64,000 nt of DNA from Polynucleobacter sp. AP-Nino-20-G2 (GCF_018688235.1 NZ_CP061313.1:1161130-1225129); one strand, 5' to 3'. Positions 24,890-34,106 are shown, numbered from the stretch's first letter. Notes: generated from the sequence alone by a model not told the origin. Numbers and translations are program-made.

Positions 24890-26803
24890 CTAAGCGAGCC
24901 CGAAGTAGCTTGCCACCCTGAAAGTAATAAAGGCCGCCAGGTAAGCTAAGGCAAAAAGATAGCTCAGCATCACGATTGGAATCTTCCAGCCACCCGTCTC
25001 TCTTTTAACGGCTGCGATAGTGGATAAGCATTGCGGTGCAAATACAAACCAGGCCAAGAGAGAAAGTGCTGTCGCCAAGCTCCAACCTTTAGAAATAAGA
25101 GGCACCAGGGCATCTGCCGCATCAACACTCGAGCTAGAGAGTGCGTATACCGTTGCTAAAGAACTCACCACAACCTCGCGGGCAGCCATGCCAGGAACCA
25201 AGGCGATACTAATTTGCCAATTGAAGCCAATCGGTTCAAACACCACCGCCAAGGCTTGACCCATCATGCCAGCAATACTGTATTGAATTGCTGCTCCAGT
25301 AGCGTTTTCTGGTGGCAATGGAAAACTGGAGAGCGCCCACAGGCAAACCGTCATGATCAAAATAATGCCGCCAACTCTACGCAGGAATATCTCAGCACGC
25401 TGCCACAAACCAATCGCTAAATTACCGAGACGCGGCAAGTGATAGCTTGGCAACTCCATCATGAGGGCATTGAGGCGAAACTTCTCGCTCGTAAAGTACT
25501 TTAAGACCCAGGCAACAGCCATAGCGCCAACAATGCCGGCAACATAAAGCAAGAAGAGTACTAAACCTTGCAAATCCAGTCCGGCCCACAATTTACGCTC
25601 AGGGATAAATGCAGAAATAAGCAATGCATACACTGGTAAACGTGCGGAGCACGTCATCATCGGGGCAATCAGAATGGTAACCAAACGATCACGCGCACTA
25701 GAGATGCTGCGCGTTGCCATAATGCCGGGGATGGCGCAGGCAAAGCTAGACAAGAGCGGAATGAAAGATCTACCAGAAAGACCCACCTTCCCCATGAGAC
25801 GGTCAAGCAAATAGGCGGCGCGTGGAAGATATCCGGATTCCTCCAAAATCAAAATGAAGAAATACAGAATCAAAATCTGCGGTAAGAAAATCAACACGCC
25901 GCCAGCGCCCGCCAACACACCATCAATTAAGAGGCTACGTAACCAATTATTTGGCAGTAATTGCGTCAACAATCCGCCCAGCCAATCCACGGCAGACTCA
26001 ATCGCCTCCATGGGCAATACTGCCCAGCTAAACACCGCCTGGAAAATAAAGAACAGCACAACCGCCAAAATGATTGGGCCCAATACAGGATGAAGCAATA
26101 CAGCATCCAAACGATCACTCAATCGATCCGGAGTGATGTGATCCAAATGCAAGTTGTGCAAAATCTGTTGCACTTGTACGTTATCTAATTCGGTGTGCGC
26201 GGAATGATCTCTCGAAGACTCTATACCCTCATCAATATCACTGCTGCGTAAAGCGGATAAATTTTTCCAGTCAAGATCACTTAGATATTGCTTGAGTTCA
26301 TCTGCGCCATGCGACTGAATGCCAATGGTGCTAACCACGGGCAAGCCTAATTCCTTCGAGAGTGCCTTTGCATCTACCTTGAGGCCTTGACGCTGGGCAA
26401 CGTCAACCATATTCAAGATCACAATGCACGGCAGACCCAGACGTTTTGCAGCCAAGACTAGACGCAGATTACGCCTGAGATTCATGGCGTTGAGTACGCA
26501 TAGCACGAGATCTGGCCGCTTCTCACCCTCAGCGTTGCCATGCAATACATTGCAGGTCACTCGTTCATCTAGCGATCTTGGATAGAGACTGTAAGCGCCA
26601 GGCAAATCCAAAATACGAATCACTTTTTGAGTGTTGAGCGTTAAACGCCCTTCTTTTCTTTCAACCGTGACGCCAGAATAGTTCGCTACCTTTTGGCGAC
26701 TTCCTGTAAGCAAGTTAAATAATGCCGTCTTGCCACAATTTGGATTACCTAAAAGGGCAACAAGGGGTTCGCTTGGGAAAAAATGAACCTTGGACTCACT
26801 CAT
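24890..26803 (-). CDS. feoB: Ferrous iron transporter FeoB
   Basis: GTP-dependent Fe(II) importer of the inner membrane, 637 residues. The G domain begins with the G1 motif GNPNCGKTALFN (19-30); G3 DLPGAYSLYP and G4 NMVD follow. The membrane core contains the two Gate repeats with conserved cysteines (SSFACAIPGI and MMTCSARLPVYALLI). The protein is shorter than E. coli FeoB (773) mainly at the C-terminus. Its ATG overlaps the feoA stop (ATGA). No feoC follows. Confidence 0.96.
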   Translation of the reverse strand: MSESKVHFFPSEPLVALLGNPNCGKTALFNLLTGSRQKVANYSGVTVERKEGRLTLNTQKVIRILDLPGAYSLYPRSLDERVTCNVLHGNAEGEKRPDLVLCVLNAMNLRRNLRLVLAAKRLGLPCIVILNMVDVAQRQGLKVDAKALSKELGLPVVSTIGIQSHGADELKQYLSDLDWKNLSALRSSDIDEGIESSRDHSAHTELDNVQVQQILHNLHLDHITPDRLSDRLDAVLLHPVLGPIILAVVLFFIFQAVFSWAVLPMEAIESAVDWLGGLLTQLLPNNWLRSLLIDGVLAGAGGVLIFLPQILILYFFILILEESGYLPRAAYLLDRLMGKVGLSGRSFIPLLSSFACAIPGIMATRSISSARDRLVTILIAPMMTCSARLPVYALLISAFIPERKLWAGLDLQGLVLFLLYVAGIVGAMAVAWVLKYFTSEKFRLNALMMELPSYHLPRLGNLAIGLWQRAEIFLRRVGGIILIMTVCLWALSSFPLPPENATGAAIQYSIAGMMGQALAVVFEPIGFNWQISIALVPGMAAREVVVSSLATVYALSSSSVDAADALVPLISKGWSLATALSLLAWFVFAPQCLSTIAAVKRETGGWKIPIVMLSYLFALAYLAAFITFRVASYFGLA

Positions 26804-27045
26804 ACCTCTAGGGGCTCCACCTCAATTAGTTGCGCCTCTGATTCGCGCAAAGCAAAAGTAGACGATCCCACTCTGACCAGTATTGGTCCTTGACCCAAAA
26901 GACCCTTACGGAGAACCTCAATCCGCTCTCCAGGCAAAAACCCAATATCTTCCAACTGACCACGTACGTCTTCATGCTGATCGCCTAAGGCGGCGATTCT
27001 CTTTACACGCCCCCGAATTCCCGGGAGGATTTCATGAAGATTCAT
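26800..27045 (-). CDS. feoA: FeoA ferrous iron transport accessory protein
   Basis: An 81-residue SH3-like cytosolic protein that supports FeoB. Typical sequence: PGIRGRVKRIAALGDQ, then LEDIGFLPGERIEVLRKGLLGQGPILVRVG, ending with ALRESEAQLIEVE. First gene of the feoAB operon, with a Fur-like box about 60 bases upstream of its start. Confidence 0.94.
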   Translation of the reverse strand: MNLHEILPGIRGRVKRIAALGDQHEDVRGQLEDIGFLPGERIEVLRKGLLGQGPILVRVGSSTFALRESEAQLIEVEPLEV

Positions 27046-27104
27046 ATGCGAATGTGCTGGGCTGGTCGTATTAATTGATGTACGAGTCCATTATATCCTC
27101 ATAT

Positions 27105-27123
27105 GAGAATGAATATCATTACC
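27105..27123. promoter_or_regulatory. Fur box of feoAB
   Basis: GAGAATGAATATCATTACC matches the 19-base Fur consensus at 15 positions. Located between feoA and the next gene, about 60 bases from the feoA ATG. It predicts repression of feoAB by Fe-loaded Fur. Confidence 0.75.
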
Positions 27124-27162
27124 TAAAAATAAAGCTTGATGGGGTCCAGAGCCCTATTTTTA

Positions 27163-28188
27163 CTACACCCACCCAGCAATTTGGCGCTTCAGGCCAATCG
27201 ATTTATATCCAGGCATTTCACCAGACAACACCCGAATCTTACGAATGAGTTTAGCCAGCTCCATGTCGAGCGATAACTCCTCCCCCATCGCCAAGAAAAA
27301 AACTTCATCTTTCAGATAGATAAAGTCCAAGCCATTTTTAATCGCGACACTTTTCACGCCCATACCTACATCAGCCTTTTTGGCCAAAATAGACATGGCA
27401 ATGGCGGAGTGCGTGAACTCTTCATTTTCATAACCCTTGATGCTGCGACTATCGATACCACCATCTTTTAAGATGGTATCTAACAAAAGTCGAGTGCCAG
27501 AGCCCTTCTGTCGATTAATGAAGCGAAGCTTGGGCCTAGTCAAATCTTTTGGAGAAGTGATACTCAGGGGATTTCCTTTGGCAACCAGAAAACCCTGAAC
27601 ACGCTTCATCACAGGAAATACTTGCATGCCCTCTTTTTGCAGTCGTTTAGCAATAATTTGAGAGCTTTGCGGATCAGATACATGAAAGCCAGCTATATCC
27701 ACCTCATAGTTGAGAAGGCGCTCTAGAGCCTCACCAGAGCCAGCTGTGATTAACTCAAATCCGCCAATATCGATGACTGCCTTCTGAATGATCGGGTCGC
27801 TACTGCTGGCAAATCGCCACTGCTTTTTGGCTTTAAACCTAAATTGAGCAAAACCCTCTTCGAGATGCAGGAGGCTGGTCTGACCCAGACGCATGGTCTT
27901 TTGATCAAAATCGTCCGTAAATTGAATCAAGTAGCGGGCATATTCCGATAGTTGCGACCCATGCCCCCTTACCCGATCCATCAGCTTAAAGCCCAAAGCC
28001 TGCTCAACTTCATTGAGCTTTTGCCAAACATTACGATAAGAGAGCCCCATTTTCTTGCAAGCAGACATGAGTGTTTTGCCATGATCAATGTCCTTGAGCA
28101 AACTCGTCAACCACACCAAATCAACCACAGCAGGGTCTTTGGCATTCTTGCTTCCAAAAACAAGGGTTGGTCGTATCTGAATTCTCAT
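27163..28188 (-). CDS. ModE-like HTH regulator fused to a periplasmic-binding-protein-like domain
   Basis: A 341-residue one-component regulator. The N-terminal winged helix (about residues 20-90; TLMSACKKMGLSYRNVWQKL and LMDRVRGHGSQLSEYARYLI) is like ModE/LysR. Residues from about 115 form a substrate-binding fold of the PBP_like/TupA type (GGFELITAGSGEALERLLNYEVDIAGFHVSD; KLRFINRQKGSGTRLLLDTIL). Such proteins are predicted to sense molybdate, tungstate or a molybdenum cofactor derivative. It is divergent from a TupA-like receptor gene, and dyads lie between the two starts, suggesting it controls that gene and itself. The ligand is inference. Confidence 0.85.
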   Translation of the reverse strand: MRIQIRPTLVFGSKNAKDPAVVDLVWLTSLLKDIDHGKTLMSACKKMGLSYRNVWQKLNEVEQALGFKLMDRVRGHGSQLSEYARYLIQFTDDFDQKTMRLGQTSLLHLEEGFAQFRFKAKKQWRFASSSDPIIQKAVIDIGGFELITAGSGEALERLLNYEVDIAGFHVSDPQSSQIIAKRLQKEGMQVFPVMKRVQGFLVAKGNPLSITSPKDLTRPKLRFINRQKGSGTRLLLDTILKDGGIDSRSIKGYENEEFTHSAIAMSILAKKADVGMGVKSVAIKNGLDFIYLKDEVFFLAMGEELSLDMELAKLIRKIRVLSGEMPGYKSIGLKRQIAGWV

Positions 28189-28222
28189 ATGTAATTATTT
28201 GCATATTGATGTTTTGTAATAT
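28187..28222. promoter_or_regulatory. Overlapping dyads between the ModE-like regulator and the TupA-like gene
   Basis: ATATG (28187-28191) with CATAT (28202-28206), and ATATT (28203-28207) with AATAT (28218-28222), form two 10-base-spaced inverted repeats in the 75-base divergent gap. This is a candidate operator for the adjacent regulator. The arms are short and AT-rich, so chance is possible. Confidence 0.35.
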
Positions 28223-28263
28223 GACAGATCTTAACCGAACCTAGCCCCAGGAAGCACGCCCAA

Positions 28264-29088
28264 ATGAAACTGTCATTCACCCGAAAAATCGGTGGCGCTA
28301 TCACCGTTCTGGTGATTTTCTCCGCCTGTGCTCATGCGCAAGAAAAGAGCATCGTCGTTTCTTCAACAACGTCGACAGAACAATCAGGTCTATTCGGATT
28401 CATTCTGCCAATTTTTAAAATGAAAACTGGTATCGATGTGAAAGTAGTTGCCGTTGGAACCGGACAAGCTTTGGATATTGGTCGTCGCGGTGATGCAGAT
28501 GTCGTGTTTGTTCACGACAAACCCGCCGAAGAAAAATTTGTCAGCGAGGGTTTTTCAACAAAACGCAATGAAGTCATGTACAACGACTTCGTGCTCATTG
28601 GACCAAAGGGGGATCCAGCCAGAATTACTGGCGGCAAGGATATCAAGGTCGCCTTCCAGAAAATCGCAACATCCCAAGCGCCATTTGTATCCCGTGGAGA
28701 TAAGAGTGGCACCCATGCCGCTGAGTTGCGCTACTGGAAAGATGCTGGAGTAACAGTGATTCCAGGATCAAGTTGGTATAAAGAAACCGGCTCAGGAATG
28801 GGTCCGGCCCTCAACACCGCTTCCGCCATGAATGGATACATTTTGGCCGATCGCGCCACTTGGCTAAGCTTTAAAAATCGCGGGGATCTCGTCATCTTGG
28901 TTCAAGGTGATCCAAGGCTATTTAACCAATATGGTGTGATGTTAGTTAACCCCGGTAAATTTCCACATGTGAAAAAAGCGGAAGGACATGCATTCATTGA
29001 TTGGCTGATTTCTAAAAACGGTCAAGATGTCATTGCCAGCTATCAAATTGGTGGAGAGCAGCTATTCTTCCCCAACGCCAAAAGATAA
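28264..29088 (+). CDS. TupA-like tungstate/molybdate ABC transporter receptor (orphan)
   Basis: A 274-residue periplasmic oxyanion-binding protein. Signal peptide ends at AHA. The family motif SSTTSTEQSGL (near residues 33-43) with GTGQALDIGRRGDADVVFVHD and the SRGDKSGTHAAELRYW segment place it with TupA/WtpA-like receptors. Tungstate preference is inference; molybdate is possible. No tupB permease or tupC ATPase gene follows, and the next gene is convergent mgtA, so it is an orphan receptor in this window. Likely controlled by the divergent regulator. Confidence 0.88.
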   Translation: MKLSFTRKIGGAITVLVIFSACAHAQEKSIVVSSTTSTEQSGLFGFILPIFKMKTGIDVKVVAVGTGQALDIGRRGDADVVFVHDKPAEEKFVSEGFSTKRNEVMYNDFVLIGPKGDPARITGGKDIKVAFQKIATSQAPFVSRGDKSGTHAAELRYWKDAGVTVIPGSSWYKETGSGMGPALNTASAMNGYILADRATWLSFKNRGDLVILVQGDPRLFNQYGVMLVNPGKFPHVKKAEGHAFIDWLISKNGQDVIASYQIGGEQLFFPNAKR

Positions 29089-29100
29089 TTTATGCAATTG

Positions 29101-29125
29101 AGGTCCGCCACTAGTGGGCCTTTTT
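29101..29125 (+). terminator. Terminator of the TupA-like gene
   Basis: A bulged stem formed by AGGTCCGCCAC and GTGGGCC is followed by five T, ending over the mgtA stop codon. Convergent genes share the short gap. Confidence 0.65.
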
Positions 29126-31715
29126 AGATCAAACCAAACCGTTTAACCAGCATCGACTTCACCAGTTGCGTTAAGACCAAATAGACCAATAAGATGGGCA
29201 ACAAGCCGTACCAATAGATGGCGGGCAATGCCTCCATACCCAAGGGCCCACTCAAGACGGTATAAGGCAATACAGCGGCGACACCACAAATGACCGACGT
29301 CGTGATCAATAGAGGCCAGCTAGGACGGCTTTGAATAAACGGAATTCTTCCTGTGCGAATAATGTGCACAATAAGCGTTTGCGAAAGCAATGACTCCACA
29401 AACCAACCCGTTTGAAACAGTCCAGCTTGAGCAATTGAATTTGCTCCCACAATGTACCAAAGCAGAGCAAATGTCGCGTAGTCGAATACGGAACTAATGG
29501 GGCCGATACAAAACATATAACGCGCGATATGGGCAATATTCCACGCTCTTGGCTCTAGCAAATACTCCTCATCAACATGATCACTTGGAACCGATGTCTG
29601 GGAAAAGTCATACAGAAGATTGTTGAGAAGAATTTGCACAGGCGCCATTGGCAAGAAAGGCAAAATCGCACTAGCCCCAAGCATGCTGAACATATTGCCA
29701 AAATTAGAGCTGGCCGACATCTTGATGTACTTCATGATGTTTCCAAAGACTTTTCTACCCTCGAGAACGCCATCCTTCAAAATCAGTAAACTCTTCTCGA
29801 GCAAGATAATGTCAGCGGATTCTTTGGCGATATCTACAGCAGTGTCCACTGAAATACTGACGTCAGCGACTTTCAGCCCAGGACCATCATTGATGCCATC
29901 GCCCAAATACCCAACCACATGAGAGCGGGATTGCAAAATGCTAATGACGCGCGCCTTTTGTTGCGGACTCATTCTGGCGAAGACAGAAGTCGCCTCCACC
30001 CTGTCACCCAACTCTTGATCGCTCATGGCATCTAACTCAGAGCCAACCATGACCAGATCAACAGGCACACCCACTTCACTGCAGATTTTTCGGGTGACTA
30101 GCTCGTTGTCTCCCGTCAAAATCTTTACTTTGACACCCAGTAAATGCAAACCCTCAATCGCTGGTTTTGCAGAATCTTTTGGGGGATCGAGGAAGGCGAC
30201 ATACCCTACCAAGATCAGCCTCTCCTCATCAGCAACCGTGTAATGGTTTTGGGGACTTACCTGCTCTATAGGAATATCTTTGATAGCAACTGCAATCACC
30301 CGAAATCCATCGGAACTTAACTCCGAATACAGAATTTCCTGCTGAGCCTTTAACTCTTCGGTCAAGGGATGTGGCTTACCATTAACGATTACTTGTGAGC
30401 ACTTTGCGGCGAGCTCCTCCACCGCCCCCTTACAAATCAACAAGTGGCCAGATTCATTTTGCTTGACAATCACCGACATCCGACGTCGCTGAAAATCAAA
30501 GGGGATTTCATCTACCTTTTGATAGGTATCAGATTCGTGCAGCTTGTGATGGATATCAACATGCTTCAACACAGCTACATCCAGCAGATTTTTTAATCCA
30601 GATTGGTAGTGGCTATTTAAATAGGCATATTCCAAAACACTTTCATCTTCATTTCCTTGGATATCTACGTATCGCTCAAGAATGATTTCATCTTGCGTGA
30701 GTGTTCCCGTCTTATCTGTGCAAAGTACATCCATGGCACCTAAATTTTGAATAGAGTTAAGACGCTTTACGATTACCCGCTTCCTTGACATCGCTATAGC
30801 GCCCTTAGCCAAATTAATGGTCACGAGCATCGGGAGCATTTCAGGGGTGAGGCCTACGGCTACCGCAGTAGCGAATAGCAATGCCTCCATCCAATCACCC
30901 TTGATTAAGCCATTAATTAAAAACACTGCTGGGACCATGACGGCCATGAATTTAATCATGAGCCAAATGAATTTCTTTATCCCAATATCAAAACCGGAAA
31001 CTTTCTTTTGAACAGAGATTTCTTTGGCTAACTTACCAAACATGGTTTGCGCAGCGGTATTGAGAACCACTCCTTCACCCAATCCAGACACCACATGACT
31101 TCCCATAAAGCAGATGGTATCGAGTTCGAAAACGGATTTTGCATTCTCACCATCGAGATGTGTCTTTTCAACAGGCATTGCCTCGCCTGTTAATGATGAC
31201 TGATTAACGAACAAATCATTGCTTGAAAGTAATCGTAAATCGGCGGGAATCAAATCGCCGGCAGACAATCGCACCAAATCGCCAGGCACAACTTGGCTAA
31301 GCGGGATATCTTGAGCAATCCCCTCACGCACTACAGTGACCTTAACGCTCACCAATTGGCGTAATTTTTCAGCAGCTCGGTTAGATTTATATTCCTGCAC
31401 AAAAGCCAAGCTGGTAGATAAAATCACCATGATGGCAATCACGATCGCCCCGGTTGTGCCACCCGTAACAAAAGAGATCGTCGATAGAGCAATTAATAAC
31501 AAAGACAGTGGCGATAGAAATAACGCTAAAAATTGCAATGCCGGATGCATTTGTCGCGTGATATCAATTGCATTTGGCCCATATTGACTCAGTCGATCCA
31601 AGGCGATCTCGTGCTTTAAGCCCTGAGTAGAGCTACCCAAATCAGCCAGTAATAAATCAACCTTGACGTGCGCAAGGCGGAAAATATCAGCACTCTCTTG
31701 TTGCACGATCTTCAT
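29124..31715 (-). CDS. mgtA: Magnesium-translocating P-type ATPase MgtA
   Basis: Inner-membrane P3B ATPase importing Mg2+, 863 residues. Actuator TGEAMP near 176, phosphorylation motif DKTGT with D334, the M4 sequence VAVGLTPEMLPML, and the hinge motif GDGINDGPGL are present. The C-terminal Mg ATPase helices end with LVKRFGLI. The N-terminus is slightly shorter than in Salmonella MgtA/MgtB. Only 107 bases separate it from the next gene upstream and much of that is a terminator, so a long Mg-sensing leader like that of Salmonella mgtA is not present. Confidence 0.95.
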   Translation of the reverse strand: MKIVQQESADIFRLAHVKVDLLLADLGSSTQGLKHEIALDRLSQYGPNAIDITRQMHPALQFLALFLSPLSLLLIALSTISFVTGGTTGAIVIAIMVILSTSLAFVQEYKSNRAAEKLRQLVSVKVTVVREGIAQDIPLSQVVPGDLVRLSAGDLIPADLRLLSSNDLFVNQSSLTGEAMPVEKTHLDGENAKSVFELDTICFMGSHVVSGLGEGVVLNTAAQTMFGKLAKEISVQKKVSGFDIGIKKFIWLMIKFMAVMVPAVFLINGLIKGDWMEALLFATAVAVGLTPEMLPMLVTINLAKGAIAMSRKRVIVKRLNSIQNLGAMDVLCTDKTGTLTQDEIILERYVDIQGNEDESVLEYAYLNSHYQSGLKNLLDVAVLKHVDIHHKLHESDTYQKVDEIPFDFQRRRMSVIVKQNESGHLLICKGAVEELAAKCSQVIVNGKPHPLTEELKAQQEILYSELSSDGFRVIAVAIKDIPIEQVSPQNHYTVADEERLILVGYVAFLDPPKDSAKPAIEGLHLLGVKVKILTGDNELVTRKICSEVGVPVDLVMVGSELDAMSDQELGDRVEATSVFARMSPQQKARVISILQSRSHVVGYLGDGINDGPGLKVADVSISVDTAVDIAKESADIILLEKSLLILKDGVLEGRKVFGNIMKYIKMSASSNFGNMFSMLGASAILPFLPMAPVQILLNNLLYDFSQTSVPSDHVDEEYLLEPRAWNIAHIARYMFCIGPISSVFDYATFALLWYIVGANSIAQAGLFQTGWFVESLLSQTLIVHIIRTGRIPFIQSRPSWPLLITTSVICGVAAVLPYTVLSGPLGMEALPAIYWYGLLPILLVYLVLTQLVKSMLVKRFGLI

Positions 31716-31741
31716 CGTAGGGCCTGGCGTTTAATGCTGCA

Positions 31742-31784
31742 GATAAAAAACAAACTGCCCACTAGGTCATACTTAGCGGGCAGT
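31742..31784 (-). terminator. Terminator between the repeat protein gene and mgtA
   Basis: ACTGCCC (31754-31760) pairs with GGGCAGT (31778-31784) and the stem extends inward with CTA/TAG. On the minus strand it is followed by TTGTTTTTT. It ends the 31823-32404 transcript before mgtA. Confidence 0.85.
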
Positions 31785-31822
31785 GTTTTATTGCTTGCAG
31801 AACAAAGTTCTGCGCTCATCAA

Positions 31823-32404
31823 TTACTTCTTCGGTGTTACGAAACCAATTGCGGTATCGTCAACAAACTCAACCATGACGTCATCGCCCGCCTTGAATTT
31901 CTCAAGACCAAGAACGCTTTGATCTACTTTCACTTTTTGCTTCTCGCCGGATGGCAGTGTAAATGTCACAATGCGAGTTTTGGCATCAATAGTGCCAATC
32001 TTCACAGTGGCATAGACGGTGTCAGTTGTCTCTTCGAACGGCTTGGCAGAACCTTTGCCAGCAATGACAACAGAATGAACGCCAGAAACGCCTGGCTTAG
32101 CATCCTTGGTTGCGGCCGTTAAACCAACAGCGATCGCTTGAGCATGCTCAACAACAAAAAGATCACCCTTCTTCACTTTATCCAAGTCATTCACTTGCTT
32201 GGCTACATTCATTTGGGCCAAATTACCATTAGCATCCCTTAACACTACGATGCGCTTCTTAACATCCACAGAATCCACAGTAGCGGTTAATACAGCCGCT
32301 TCAGCAGCCAATGGCAGCATTTTTGCTGGGACTTGTGCAAATACTGAGCTAGCAGCGACTAAGCCGATAGATGCGATTAATGTAGCAAGTAAAGATTTCT
32401 TCAA
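31823..32404 (-). CDS. Periplasmic protein with two internal beta-rich repeats
   Basis: A 193-residue exported protein of unknown function. I place the start at TTG 32404, with AGGAG five bases upstream and a perfect signal peptide following (LLATLIASIGLVAASSVFA); the longer ATG frame to 32731 runs antisense through the GNAT gene and is rejected. After the signal, two repeats are visible: VLTATVDSVDVKKRIVVLRD...VKKGDLFVVEHAQAIAVGL and YATVKIGTIDAKTRIVTFTL...FKAGDDVMVEFVDDTAIGF. Each predicts a small beta barrel with a VDxKxRIV core. Has its own terminator. Confidence 0.75.
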   Translation of the reverse strand: MKKSLLATLIASIGLVAASSVFAQVPAKMLPLAAEAAVLTATVDSVDVKKRIVVLRDANGNLAQMNVAKQVNDLDKVKKGDLFVVEHAQAIAVGLTAATKDAKPGVSGVHSVVIAGKGSAKPFEETTDTVYATVKIGTIDAKTRIVTFTLPSGEKQKVKVDQSVLGLEKFKAGDDVMVEFVDDTAIGFVTPKK

Positions 32405-32541
32405 AATAACTCCTTGATAACGGTTTATGGGGGCGTATAACAACCATCGCCTTGATTCATTTAACCACGAAAAATGATGCTTATAAACCCTATAGCTAAT
32501 ATATATTAAAGCTCTCAACACCTCAATTACCGGATAACAGC

Positions 32542-32964
32542 GTGATATTGATTCAATCTTGGCCAGATGCTCAGGAAGAGGCCTACCCCATCCGTAAGAG
32601 CGTCTTCGTTCAGGAACAAGGGGTACCCGAGGAAATGGAGTTGGATGACCAAGACCCCAAAGCCCACCATGCCTTAGTCTATTCAGGACGGCAATGCGTT
32701 GGTACAGCCCGTCTAATTGAACTGACGGCACATCAGAGTCAGATTGGTCGAATGGCCGTACTAAAATCCCATCGCTCGCAGGGCTATGGCACCATGCTGA
32801 TAAAAGCCCTCATCACCCTTGGAAAAGAGCTGGGGGTCAGTCAATTTATCTTGCACGCACAACTGTCAGCCATTCCTTTTTATGAGCAATTTGGCTTTGT
32901 ACCTCTGGGCGATGCTTATGATGAAGCAGGAATCCCGCATCGAGATATGATCCTAGATATATAA
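32542..32964 (+). CDS. GNAT family N-acetyltransferase
   Basis: A 140-residue acetyl-CoA-dependent acyltransferase. GTG start. The acetyl-CoA loop is HRSQGYGTMLIKALI and the C-terminal PFYEQFGFVPLG motif is typical. The N-terminal AYPIRKSVFVQEQGVPEEMELD is found in the subgroup of small GNATs near ElaA/YjcF. Substrate unknown. It runs with a thioesterase gene 18 bases downstream. Confidence 0.9.
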   Translation: MILIQSWPDAQEEAYPIRKSVFVQEQGVPEEMELDDQDPKAHHALVYSGRQCVGTARLIELTAHQSQIGRMAVLKSHRSQGYGTMLIKALITLGKELGVSQFILHAQLSAIPFYEQFGFVPLGDAYDEAGIPHRDMILDI

Positions 32965-32982
32965 ACCTCCGCACCAATCACA

Positions 32983-33402
32983 ATGACCCCAGTTACCGAC
33001 ACCCCATTTCTATTTCGAGTGTGCTACTCCGACACCGATGCTGCAGGATTTGTTTACCATGCACGCTATTTAGAGATCTTCGAGCGTAGCCGCTCGCAAT
33101 GGTTGCAAGACCGCGGCCTTAGCCCAACAAAATTAATTAATGAGTTTGGCATTCTGCTGCCAGTAAGAGAGATCACCATGAACTTTCATAGGCCAGGGCG
33201 CTTGGATGATCTTCTGAGCATCGATCAAATCATTGAGCATCGTGGCCGCACCCAGATTGCTGTAAAACAAACCGCCAAGCGCATCACTGAGGGTGCCGAA
33301 CCAGAACTCATCGCCAGCGCCCTGCTCCATATCGTTTGCGTCGATACCACCACCCTCAAACCAAAGGGCTTGCCTGATTGGCTCTTTACTAAAGATCAAT
33401 AA
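32983..33402 (+). CDS. YbgC-like hot-dog acyl-CoA thioesterase
   Basis: A 139-residue 4-hydroxybenzoyl-CoA-thioesterase-fold enzyme that hydrolyses acyl-CoA. The catalytic segment YSDTDAAGFVYHARYLEIFERSRSQWL (near residues 12-38) is the family mark, with the nucleophilic or base Asp in DTDAAG. Cytosolic. In E. coli ybgC lies with tol-pal; here it lies between GNAT and a thiol dioxygenase, so a role in acyl-CoA turnover is as likely. Confidence 0.9.
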   Translation: MTPVTDTPFLFRVCYSDTDAAGFVYHARYLEIFERSRSQWLQDRGLSPTKLINEFGILLPVREITMNFHRPGRLDDLLSIDQIIEHRGRTQIAVKQTAKRITEGAEPELIASALLHIVCVDTTTLKPKGLPDWLFTKDQ

Positions 33403-33423
33403 ATTTATCTTTTGGAGTCCTGT

Positions 33424-34017
33424 ATGCAAGATGGAAAATTACTCACCTTTGTTAAGGGACTAAGTACGCTTTTAGAGACTAGCCCAAGCGAGACGCTTAT
33501 CTTCTCCAAAGGCAAAAAACTATTAGAGACATTAATCGAAGTAGATGACTGGCTGCCAGAAGAACTCGCTAAGCCGCACCCCGAGTATTACCAGCAATAC
33601 CTGCTGTATGCAGATCCGCTCGATCGATTTTCGATCGTGAGTTTCGTTTGGGGGCCGAATCAAAAGACGCCTGTGCATAACCACACCGTCTGGGGCATGG
33701 TGGGTCAATTGCGCGGCCAAGAACGAAGCGCTAACTATTACCGCCAAGCGGATGGAAGTTATAAGGCGGGCGAATCTTTTGTTTGTCACCCCGGCCAAGT
33801 TGCAACGGTATCGCCTGATACCCATGACATTCATGTGGTGGCAAACGACTTAAGTGACCAAACCTCCATCAGCATTCATGTTTACGGTGGAAATATTGGG
33901 CGCATTGAGAGAGCGGTTTTTGACCCCGCGAGCGGCGCCGAGAAATTATTTGTTTCTGGTTATGCCAATCCCTTTGTGCCAAATTTATGGCATCCATCAA
34001 ATAACAAGGCCCAATAG
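33424..34017 (+). CDS. Cysteine dioxygenase family thiol dioxygenase
   Basis: Cupin iron enzyme that adds O2 to a thiol to give a sulfinate. The start is ATG 33424 with GGAG six bases upstream; 197 residues. Metal-binding histidines are H85 and H87 in VHNHTVW and H137 in DTHDIHVV. The mammalian cross-linking Cys after the HxH is absent (Gly here), as in bacterial enzymes. The YYQQYLLYADPLDRFS segment resembles 3-mercaptopropionate dioxygenases, so cysteine and 3-mercaptopropionate are both candidate substrates. Confidence 0.88.
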   Translation: MQDGKLLTFVKGLSTLLETSPSETLIFSKGKKLLETLIEVDDWLPEELAKPHPEYYQQYLLYADPLDRFSIVSFVWGPNQKTPVHNHTVWGMVGQLRGQERSANYYRQADGSYKAGESFVCHPGQVATVSPDTHDIHVVANDLSDQTSISIHVYGGNIGRIERAVFDPASGAEKLFVSGYANPFVPNLWHPSNNKAQ

Positions 34018-34068
34018 CTTAAAATAGAGGTTCTTTCTGCAATCACTTCAAGTGTGGCAGCCCACCCC

Positions 34069-34106
34069 ATTGGCCGGGATAGTCTTTTAATTGAATACGG
34101 GCCAAT
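34069..34106 (+). promoter_or_regulatory. Inverted repeat in the leader of the RhlE-like helicase gene
   Basis: ATTGGCC (34069-34075) and GGCCAAT (34100-34106) could form a seven-pair stem with a 24-base loop just before the helicase start. Leader structures are common upstream of cold-inducible RNA helicases, but this one is short and may be chance. Confidence 0.3.

Noticed and set aside
31716..31822. Possible Mg2+ riboswitch before mgtA
   Set aside because: The gap is 107 bases and mostly a terminator for the upstream gene; no M-box-like structure fits.
32405..32731. N-terminal extension of the repeat protein to an upstream ATG
   Set aside because: It runs antisense through the GNAT gene, and a signal peptide plus AGGAG mark a TTG start at 32404.
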